Assembly: GCA_020052955.1 (NCBI GenBank)
Contig: JAGVOB010000087.1
Coordinates: forward strand, 1-38,759
DNA: 38,759 nucleotides
From: Candidatus Omnitrophota bacterium
GTDB taxonomy: Bacteria > Omnitrophota > Gorgyraeia > VGKN01
Direction of reading: 5' to 3'
Every line of letters starts with the position of its first letter. Within the stretch, counting starts at the first letter, position 1. A model generated the notes under the pieces. That model was given only the letters and a program-made list of their open reading frames with translations, made no database searches and had not been told where the DNA came from. The translations under genes were made by a program, and so were the position numbers. This document shows positions 27,133 through 34,179 of the stretch, piece by piece.

Positions 27133-30100
27133 TATAGCTTCTCCCTTATTTTATCTGCTACTTCAAGAGTTGTTGCATAGTTCGGTATTTGTCCACCTAT
27201 AACAGGGCCTATTAGATTTAAAATAAAGGTATCTTTATTCTCCACCTTTAACGTACCGTTTAACGCCATTAAATAAGAAATACCCTTTAACAGTGAAGGG
27301 ATTTGGTCTAAAGCTATCCCATGGTTTAATAAGATTCCATATTCTACTTCTTCAGTACTACCGAGTTTATTTTGAATATCGATATAATCATCTGAATTAG
27401 AGATTAAGGCGCTAAGTTTATTAGTATCAATACTACGCGCTTCTTTTCCTGCGCGTATATCTATTTCGCCTAATAGGGTCTCCGGTGCACCTATAGCGCG
27501 GAGGCTTTCTATTATTTCTTGTTTGGTTACTGTTTCTGTTTGTGAAAATACTACAAGCTTATTACCTAGCGCTCTTGCAAGCGTAAGGGCTTCAATAACA
27601 TCAAACATAGCATACGTAGAACCTCCCTTATAGGAAAGGCTAAGCGTATTAAATGAAATCGCTATGGTCTGGCCTGTTTCTTTTATTTCTGTTTTCTCTG
27701 CATTACCTACTGCTTTTATTAGATTGCTAAGGTCGGGGATTTCTTCTGCAACACCTTTCGCGATAGGCCCTACCATAACAAGTGAGGCTAACGGCGATGT
27801 AGAATAGCCTTTAATTTCTTTGCTTACAATTTTGATAACTACAACTCCCTTAATTAAGGAGACCTTTTCTAGTTTTATATTCTGTTTTGAGGCGCGTTCT
27901 TCAAATTCACCCCATAATCTATTTGCATCCTCATCAGTAGCGCCAACTCGCGATCTGGCATAAATAAACCCTCCTTCCTTCATTATCCGCAATATCTCAT
28001 CGATAGCGATAGAACGTTTATCACTCAGGATAAAATTGTGGACATCGCGGTAAATAGCTTTTGTGAAGCTATTATCTCCAAACATACTCATATCTTCCGC
28101 GCCTCCTGCAAAGAACTGCAAATTTGGCGCTCTAGATGTTTCTGCATTCTCAAGCTCTATTTCAGATATCAAGCTATCCATATCTACAGTCTCATCACCA
28201 TTAATTGCTGCTTTTACCCTGGGATGTTTTGAATACCTTGCAATCCTTTCTGCCAAGGAAATATTACCTGCATTATCAATACCTGTAATATTGGCGACTC
28301 TATCAGCTATACCAATAGAAATAAATCCAGTTCCGCATCCTATATCAAGCACATCATCATGTTTAGATAATCCAAGCAGCTCAACAATTTCCTCAACAGA
28401 ACCATATTTATAATCTTGGGTAACAATCAATGGTGCTTCTCTGTCTATGGCTGATGTGGCTTGTGCGGTGACAGCGGCTGTTGGCATGTTCTTAGCAGAG
28501 ACAATCTTTTCGTATATTCTTGAAAGGTCTTTCTGCGGGTTAGCAAGATAATCCTTAGGCGCTTCGGCAGGCTTTGAAATAGCAGCCTCAAGCTCAAATG
28601 TTCTTTTTGCCTTTATATCTCTTAATATTGTTGCTATAGTCTTGTTAAATACAGATAAATCGTAATTTACAGTTGCCGGAATTATTCGCCTAGTAAGCTC
28701 TTCAAATGTGAAATCTCTTCCTTCAAAACCACTCCCCATTAGAACGGAGATATAGAGGACCTTAAGCGTTAAACTATAATCTTCTACCTCTTGCGGCATA
28801 GCCTCAAGTAACGCCTTTAATGCATTTATTCTTTTAAGCTCTTCAAATTTTGCCATAGCAGGCTTCTGTTGCTTGTTTTCCTCATTATAGAATACAATCC
28901 TGTGGCCATCCTCGGTAACCATAACATCTTCATCCCTCATAAGCCTTGCCTCATAAAACTCTCTTGATGCTTCAGGATCTATTTCATCTTCCCGATCTTC
29001 AACAGGGATAGGGCTTAACCTATCGATAACCTCATATGTCATACCTATTTCCTGCTGAATAGGAACTACCGTTGCCTGTAGAGACGCTGCCTTTGCCTGA
29101 TAAAGTGCGAGATTTGACCCAAAGAGAGTATATTTCTGAAGAGTCCTTTCTATTATATTAAGTAAAGTTGGTAGTTGAGTTTTTAAATATTCATCCAGTG
29201 CTTCTGGTTTAATTTGGCTATCCCGTCTGAGTTTAACCCAGGCGTAAAATCTATCGGGAGACTGCCCGGGAGGCGCGCGCGCTATCTCAATCTCAAAATC
29301 ACTTCCAAATAACTTCTCTACCTCCATATTTATCAAATACCCGAAAATCCTTATTGCCCAGTCCGCATCGAACATATGGCCGGGCAACTCCTCATTAAGC
29401 ATACCAAACTTATAGAAGCCTCTCAGGTAGGCGCCTTTATGAATATTCCCCAACTTTTCTTCTCTTTGCACCGCTTCAGCGAATGTCCCGGGCTTATCTA
29501 TCAAAGCACGAAAATCCCCCCACTGGATATCAAGCGCAATTAATCTGCCGGCTGAATCACGCTCCATCTTTCTGTCGTAATCTATTTTCCCTCGCAGTGC
29601 CTGATAATTTAAGACGCAGGGGACTACTGTATCTCTGTCGCCAAAGGGTAAGCTGTATGAGTTTTGCTTAATATCCTGTTCTATCGTATCCTGGTCAGCC
29701 GAATTGGTAAATATGGCGGATAAACTACGAAGACCCGGCATAATATTCCCCCACTCATGAAACCAACTATTAACGTCCAAGCCTTCAAAATAGGAAAAAA
29801 CATGATTCCTGTCTCCCTTTTTCCTTTCATACAGCTGTGGGGCTTGGCTTATCTTCTTTGCCTCACTTAGGGCGATATTTGCTCCAGCCATAAAGGTATC
29901 GGCATTCAAACTCCTTCCGGTTTGTTCTATCGCGCTACGCATCTTCCCGTCCACATAAAGCGCTCCCATAGAGCCTGTAAGCACTGCCACTTCCGATAAC
30001 TCCTCAGAAATAACGCTAAATACACCTTCCCTATATCCAAGCTGCTTAAATGCTTCATCAAGTTCTTCTAACCTGTCCTTAATATATAAAACGGATATTC

Positions 30101-31835
30101 GTTCACCCACCCTGTCAAATGCTGCTATAACACCCCTATCATCCAACTCCTGTAATACATTCATAATCTCATCTTCTCTTCCCTTATATAAAGGATCTTC
30201 CGGAAATAGATAAAAAGCTCCATATGTCTTTCTTATTCTATGCGGCAGGCTTAAACGCGCAATATCAAGTATTACTCTAATGTCTGTCTCGCTTAGACCG
30301 TCCGATTCAAAAACAGAACCAAATTCATCTCCGCCTCTTCGGAAGGGCACCATATTAAGGCTGTCCGGTTCTTTTTTAAGCATACTGGCTATATCTGCAA
30401 AATTACATGCCATCTCATAAATCATCCAATCCACAATCTTTTTGCCAAGCGCATCGTTTCGCTTCTTAATTGCATCGCCGTCAAAAACAACAGCCGTAAA
30501 ATCCTTACCGGCCGTGGCAAGCTTTTCCATCTCGGTCTTTGCATAATTAAATGAATATACATGCCTTAAGGCAAATCTGCTGGCTTCTTCAAGAAAGTTC
30601 AGCGTGATTACGCCTGATTTATTAAGTTGCCTCAATTCTAAAAATATATTTATTCTTGTTTCCTCTTTCTCTTCTGCTATTTCAACCAAACGTTCAATAT
30701 CATTTTGTCTGTGCAATGATTCAACCTTATCTTGGAAGCTATCCAATTTGCCTTGGAATTTATCCAGCATTTCATCAGCTCTGATTTCTGTTGTTTGTTC
30801 GGTTCCATCGCCTTTTAATTTATAGGTAAAGGTATATGAGCCTATCCCTGCCTTTAGAGTTAATTCTGTTATATCTTCTTTGTCAACGTGTAGCATGCGA
30901 GCTAAGACTGCCCTTTCGAATACCAGCGCCTCGTGATATAACTCATGTTCAAGGCCTACCTGAAGAAGATATTTTTTGGATATGGTATGCAGCTTAAAGA
31001 ATGCCTCGTTTATATAGATGAAGCCGTCTCCTAGGCAGTTACCGAATAGACGGGGCGAGCTTTTGACCATCGCTATTACGTATGGTTTATCAGAAGGCGG
31101 TTCGCTTAAATCCGCCTGGGCAAGCGCATTTTCTAAACCGGTTATTATCGCCCCTTGTGTCTTTGTGATAATCTCGGCTTGTATCAAAAAAGTTCTGCCC
31201 TTAATTTCCCTTACTACAAATCTTATTTTTGTCTCGGGTAAATATTCTCCCTCTACGGTAAGGGTGATTCTTTCCCCGTCATTAAGACCTTGTGCGTACC
31301 GTTGCGTCGCTTGTTTCATTATCTCTGGCACAAGATTAAAGACAGAAGCTCCCCCGTCCATAGATATAATACTGTCTCCTCCGGATGAGTCTCTTATTTT
31401 TATAGCGTTTCCATCGCCGTAATTATCTTTTCTCTGGGTCCCCGATATATGAAAACTCTGGGCTGAGGCAATAAAAGAACTTTTGGTGGGTGTTCCTTCG
31501 GCCAATACCCTTGCTTCTTCTATGACTCTCTTGCGGGCAGATTGTGCCTGACCTCCGCTTAACAAAGGCGGGACTAAATAAGAATTAGGAGCCTCTTGGC
31601 AAAAGACAGAGTTCAGCTGGCGCGACTCTGCTTTAGCTTTAAGGGGGGATGGTAACCCGGCGAGGCTCCTAATATTTAACCCCTCTACAGAATCTTTTAC
31701 AACGGAATGAACTTTCTCTAATGGGGTAAACTCATTTAATGGGATTGGAAAATTAGAAAGGATAAATATTTCTATTACAATAATAGAAATAATCTTAAAG
31801 GTAGATCTAAATCTCGAAGACTGCCAGCTAAGCAT
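27132..31835 (-). CDS. Giant leader-bearing protein with HELYH motif, GGDEF domain and SAM methyltransferase
   Basis: 1567 aa. The leader (FKIISIIVIEIFILSN) is the most divergent of the five, then comes the palindrome peptide IRSLAGLPSPLKAKAESRQL. About residue 296 the sequence GLEHELYHEA matches HExxH, suggesting a zinc-binding site; no third ligand was confirmed. A GGDEF domain follows: DGDAIKKRNDALGKK near 455, FRRGGDEFG near 498, and ADTFMAGANIALSEAKK plus DRNHVF later, separated by an insert of about 100 residues. It may make cyclic di-GMP. From about 1150 a class I methyltransferase is seen (VLDIGCGTGFISIG near 1160). The C-terminal ~200 residues are not recognised. GAGGA precedes the ATG by 5 nt. 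The cytosolic domains sit oddly with an export-like leader. Confidence 0.75.
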   Translation of the reverse strand: MLSWQSSRFRSTFKIISIIVIEIFILSNFPIPLNEFTPLEKVHSVVKDSVEGLNIRSLAGLPSPLKAKAESRQLNSVFCQEAPNSYLVPPLLSGGQAQSARKRVIEEARVLAEGTPTKSSFIASAQSFHISGTQRKDNYGDGNAIKIRDSSGGDSIISMDGGASVFNLVPEIMKQATQRYAQGLNDGERITLTVEGEYLPETKIRFVVREIKGRTFLIQAEIITKTQGAIITGLENALAQADLSEPPSDKPYVIAMVKSSPRLFGNCLGDGFIYINEAFFKLHTISKKYLLQVGLEHELYHEALVFERAVLARMLHVDKEDITELTLKAGIGSYTFTYKLKGDGTEQTTEIRADEMLDKFQGKLDSFQDKVESLHRQNDIERLVEIAEEKEETRINIFLELRQLNKSGVITLNFLEEASRFALRHVYSFNYAKTEMEKLATAGKDFTAVVFDGDAIKKRNDALGKKIVDWMIYEMACNFADIASMLKKEPDSLNMVPFRRGGDEFGSVFESDGLSETDIRVILDIARLSLPHRIRKTYGAFYLFPEDPLYKGREDEIMNVLQELDDRGVIAAFDRVGERISVLYIKDRLEELDEAFKQLGYREGVFSVISEELSEVAVLTGSMGALYVDGKMRSAIEQTGRSLNADTFMAGANIALSEAKKISQAPQLYERKKGDRNHVFSYFEGLDVNSWFHEWGNIMPGLRSLSAIFTNSADQDTIEQDIKQNSYSLPFGDRDTVVPCVLNYQALRGKIDYDRKMERDSAGRLIALDIQWGDFRALIDKPGTFAEAVQREEKLGNIHKGAYLRGFYKFGMLNEELPGHMFDADWAIRIFGYLINMEVEKLFGSDFEIEIARAPPGQSPDRFYAWVKLRRDSQIKPEALDEYLKTQLPTLLNIIERTLQKYTLFGSNLALYQAKAASLQATVVPIQQEIGMTYEVIDRLSPIPVEDREDEIDPEASREFYEARLMRDEDVMVTEDGHRIVFYNEENKQQKPAMAKFEELKRINALKALLEAMPQEVEDYSLTLKVLYISVLMGSGFEGRDFTFEELTRRIIPATVNYDLSVFNKTIATILRDIKAKRTFELEAAISKPAEAPKDYLANPQKDLSRIYEKIVSAKNMPTAAVTAQATSAIDREAPLIVTQDYKYGSVEEIVELLGLSKHDDVLDIGCGTGFISIGIADRVANITGIDNAGNISLAERIARYSKHPRVKAAINGDETVDMDSLISEIELENAETSRAPNLQFFAGGAEDMSMFGDNSFTKAIYRDVHNFILSDKRSIAIDEILRIMKEGGFIYARSRVGATDEDANRLWGEFEERASKQNIKLEKVSLIKGVVVIKIVSKEIKGYSTSPLASLVMVGPIAKGVAEEIPDLSNLIKAVGNAEKTEIKETGQTIAISFNTLSLSYKGGSTYAMFDVIEALTLARALGNKLVVFSQTETVTKQEIIESLRAIGAPETLLGEIDIRAGKEARSIDTNKLSALISNSDDYIDIQNKLGSTEEVEYGILLNHGIALDQIPSLLKGISYLMALNGTLKVENKDTFILNLIGPVIGGQIPNYATTLEVADKIREKL
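31587..31670 (-). repeat. In-frame palindromic element, copy E (compensatory inner stem)
   Basis: Outer arms 31587-31595 and 31662-31670. The inner stem has cagagt (31607-31612) pairing with actctg (31625-31630), a paired change relative to copies B-D, which have cagact and agtctg. Span 84 bp, 28 codons; two extra codons duplicate KA. Confidence 0.8.
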
Positions 31836-32001
31836 TTTAGTCCTCAGTGATTACTAAATACTTTTTAAATTTATTAACTTATCTGCCAAATAAAAAAGCC
31901 TTTAAGCCAGCTATTATTAAAGACTTATTTTATATCTATATTAAGTATATATTATATATAAGAAAAAATCAAGGCTGGGGAGAAAAATTATGGGTTATGA
32001 G
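31836..32001. other. Presumed promoter region of the leader-gene operon
   Basis: A 166-bp AT-rich stretch before the 1567-aa gene. On the minus strand TTGATT (about 31973-31968) lies before a TATA-rich tract, but the spacing to a -10 box is not decisive. I looked for a riboswitch suited to a GGDEF gene and saw none. Confidence 0.35.
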
Positions 32002-32083
32002 TTATCCCGAATGAGGCTACTTTCTTCAGAATAACTTCGGGATCCCGATGTGCCGCTTCGTAGAACTACATCATTCGGGATAA
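32002..32083. repeat. 82-bp element with perfect 13-bp terminal inverted repeats, copy 2
   Basis: ttatcccgaatga (32002-32014) and tcattcgggataa (32071-32083) are exact reverse complements. It matches copy 1 (8821-8902) with 7 differences by eye. It ends 8 bp from the ogt stop, so both copies sit right behind a minus-strand gene. Confidence 0.8.
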
Positions 32084-32091
32084 GTGATGAA

Positions 32092-32382
32092 TTAGGAATG
32101 AGTTATGAATTTTTCTAAGTCAAGGAGGGATTTTTTTACCTTACATCCTAACGAATATCCACCAAGAGAACCATTATTTTTTATTACCCTATGGCAGGGA
32201 ATAAGTAAGGGAAATGGATTTTTTTTTAGAACCTGCCCTACTGCCCTAACCGCCCTTGGCCTGCCTGCCTTTTGAGCAACCCACTTATATGAGTGCGTCT
32301 GGCCAAGCGGTATAGTCGAAACTATTTCCAATACTTTTTTCTCAAATTCCGTAAATTTTATTGTATGATTATTAATTGACAT
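32092..32382 (-). CDS. ogt: Methylated-DNA--protein-cysteine methyltransferase, C-terminal-domain-only form
   Basis: 96 aa. It repairs O6-methylguanine by moving the alkyl group to its own cysteine. The active site IPCHRVI and the following NNGSLGGY are intact, so this is a working-type protein and not a tryptophan-containing ATL. It lacks the N-terminal domain usual in ~160-aa Ogt, but a short form of this size is common. The ATG is at 32382. The last codons and the stop lie inside a gttatgag-type repeat next to the 82-bp element, so the C-terminus (FITHS) may be repeat-derived. Confidence 0.85.
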   Translation of the reverse strand: MSINNHTIKFTEFEKKVLEIVSTIPLGQTHSYKWVAQKAGRPRAVRAVGQVLKKNPFPLLIPCHRVIKNNGSLGGYSLGCKVKKSLLDLEKFITHS

Positions 32383-32418
32383 AAGCTTTAATAACGAATT
32401 ATCCGAATGGAAGCTAAT

Positions 32419-32631
32419 TTAGCGAATGAGAACCCGATAATATTCTACCTTGCTTTTTGAAAAATTAACTAAAATACCAAGCTTGCATCCACTTGCCTTT
32501 AGGTATGATGTTAATTGTGCCTTATGGTGAAGGCTAAATCTCTCTACAGTCTTCAATTCAACAATTATTTTTCCTTCAACAATTAAATCAACTCTATGTA
32601 TTCCAATTTTCTTGCCTTTATATATAATTTG
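32419..32631 (-). pseudogene. 3' part of a GxxExxY-family gene
   Basis: Reading minus from 32631 to the TAA at 32419 gives QIIYKGKKIGIHRVDL, then IVEGKIIVELKTVERF and a tail ending VEYYRVLIR. This is the conserved end of GxxExxY (PDDEXK_3-like) proteins, with ELK as the probable catalytic end. It has no start of its own. It would join the 5' part (32618-32938) if the ~124-bp insert between them were absent. Confidence 0.7.
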
Positions 32632-32938
32632 AGAGCGTTGAAAAAGCTTTTCTTTTCAATGCTCTCATCTCGAGGAGAGACGAAGTCTCGACGAGAGATC
32701 TGGTGATGCATACCGGAAAAATGCCTAAAGCACGGGTTTTGCAACGGTCAATTCCGATGGGCTTTTGAATCTCAAAATGTAATCTTCTCTTATTGAACTC
32801 TTCTATTAGCGCTTTTTCATATGCTGATTCTACAAATCCAGGTCCTAATTCTTTATGTACTTCAAATATTGCACCCATAATCTGATATGAGAGTTCAGGA
32901 TAAACAATATTAGTCTTATTCGTTTTATTCGGTATCAT
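32618..32938 (-). CDS. 5' part of a GxxExxY-family gene, truncated by an insertion
   Basis: 106 aa. Residues ~15-55 are typical GxxExxY sequence (IMGAIFEVHKELGPGF, VESAYEKALIEEF, EIQKPI). After IQKPI it leaves the family and reads through foreign sequence to a stop at 32618; that tail (CKTRALG...LLEMRALKRKAF) is not conserved. The ATG overlaps the uvrC stop as ATGA. The missing C-terminal half is at 32419-32631. The gene is probably broken. Confidence 0.65.
   Translation of the reverse strand: MIPNKTNKTNIVYPELSYQIMGAIFEVHKELGPGFVESAYEKALIEEFNKRRLHFEIQKPIGIDRCKTRALGIFPVCITRSLVETSSLLEMRALKRKAFSTLSNYI
32632..32755. repeat. Hairpin-rich ~124-bp insertion in the GxxExxY gene
   Basis: Bounds are set by where the GxxExxY reading breaks off and resumes, give or take a few bases. 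Inside, on the minus strand, gagagcattgaaaa and ttttcaacgctctc form a stem with one mismatch, and cgagac-ttc-gtctcg style arms make another hairpin. No gene is seen. It has no similarity that I can see to the 78-bp or 82-bp elements. Confidence 0.6.
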
Positions 32939-34179
32939 TCGCGCTCTTTTCTAATTAATTTTCTAATTCTTAACTTTTTGTGATATGAAATCGCAAACCT
33001 GTGCGCCTCGTCCCTGATGCGCTGTATGAGATGAAGAACCCTTGAGTCAGACGATAGAAAAATCGGAGATTTTTTGCCCTTTATATATAACCTATCCGGC
33101 TTTTTCGCAATCGCCATTACAGGAATATCCAAGGCCAATTCTTTCAGGGCACTAGTTGCAACGTTTAAATGGGCCCTGCCCCCATCTATTAAGATTAAAT
33201 CCGGCTGGCTTAGATTTTCTAAAAGCACCCTTTCATATCTTCTTAAAACTATCTCTTTAATCATTGAAAAATCATCCTGTTTTTTTACAGTCCTTATCCT
33301 AAACCTCCTATACCCGGACTTATTGGGCTCTCCCATCAAAAAGCTTACCATAGAGCCCACCGCCTCCTTCCCGCCTATATTGGATATGTCAAATGCTTCA
33401 ATCCTATTTGGTATAGCCTCAAGGTTTAAAATTTTTCTTAGCTCCCTCAATTCGTCAGGGATGCCGGAGCTTCTTTTTGCCATAGTAGTTGTAATGGCTT
33501 CTATCTGGTCGCGCACCTTTGCCGCTTCCTCAAACAGCAGTTTCTTTGAAAAATTTTCCATCCTCTCTGTCAATTCATTAAACAGTAAATCTTTTTTGCC
33601 ATTCAAAAGTTTAACTATATCCGATATATTCCTATTGTAAGAAGTTTTACTTATAATACCTATGCAGGGCGCAGGGCAAAGATTTAGAGAGCGGAATAAA
33701 CATGCGGTCTTGGGCATCCTGACACAGCTTCTGTAAGGGAAAACCCTCCTGATATGGACTAAGGCCCTTTTAAGCAGCTTAGCATTTGTATACGGGCCCA
33801 GGTATTCGGACTCGTCATTTTTTTTCTTTCGCGTGATGAAAATCCTCGGAAAATCTTCCCGGGTTGTTATTTTTACAAGGGGGTAGGCCTTATCGTCTTT
33901 TAATGCCACGTTGTAGCGCGGTTTCTCAGCCTTTATAATACTATTTTCTAAAAGCAATGCTTCCGCTTCGGATGAGGTCTTTATGAAGTCAATCTTGCAG
34001 GTATTTGATATTAAAACCTCTATCTTAGCAAGCGATACGGCTCTTTTCTGGAAGTAGAACGATACCCTTTTTTTTATAGACCGGGCCTTACCCGCATATA
34101 TTACCTCTTTTGACCTGTTTTTCATGAGGTATACGCCGGGCGAATCAGGGAGGTTTTTTAGTGTTTCTTTGACATCCAT
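32935..34179 (-). CDS. uvrC: Excinuclease ABC subunit C, compact form
   Basis: 414 aa against about 600 for typical UvrC. Nucleotide excision repair nuclease that cuts on both sides of a lesion with UvrB. The GIY-YIG domain is at the start (GVYLMKNRSKEVIYAGKA), a UVR helix near residues 200-235 (NGKKDLLFNELTERMENFS, FEEAAKVRDQIEA), and an RNase H-like 5' nuclease domain follows with AFDISNI, LILIDGG and DEAHRFAIS. Missing are the long linker between UVR and the RNase H domain and the entire C-terminal HhH2 domain. The gene ends right after that RNase H domain. It overlaps the end of murJ by 22 bp, and its stop overlaps the next ATG. Confidence 0.92.
   Translation of the reverse strand: MDVKETLKNLPDSPGVYLMKNRSKEVIYAGKARSIKKRVSFYFQKRAVSLAKIEVLISNTCKIDFIKTSSEAEALLLENSIIKAEKPRYNVALKDDKAYPLVKITTREDFPRIFITRKKKNDESEYLGPYTNAKLLKRALVHIRRVFPYRSCVRMPKTACLFRSLNLCPAPCIGIISKTSYNRNISDIVKLLNGKKDLLFNELTERMENFSKKLLFEEAAKVRDQIEAITTTMAKRSSGIPDELRELRKILNLEAIPNRIEAFDISNIGGKEAVGSMVSFLMGEPNKSGYRRFRIRTVKKQDDFSMIKEIVLRRYERVLLENLSQPDLILIDGGRAHLNVATSALKELALDIPVMAIAKKPDRLYIKGKKSPIFLSSDSRVLHLIQRIRDEAHRFAISYHKKLRIRKLIRKERE

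Noticed and set aside
13782-31670. CRISPR array
   Set aside because: The repeats are kilobases apart, in coding sequence, and have no spacers or cas genes.
31836-32001. Cyclic-di-GMP riboswitch upstream of the GGDEF gene
   Set aside because: No conserved core sequence or pairing found in the leader.
33074-33640. 188-aa plus-strand frame
   Set aside because: Antisense to the conserved UvrC domains; no family match by eye.
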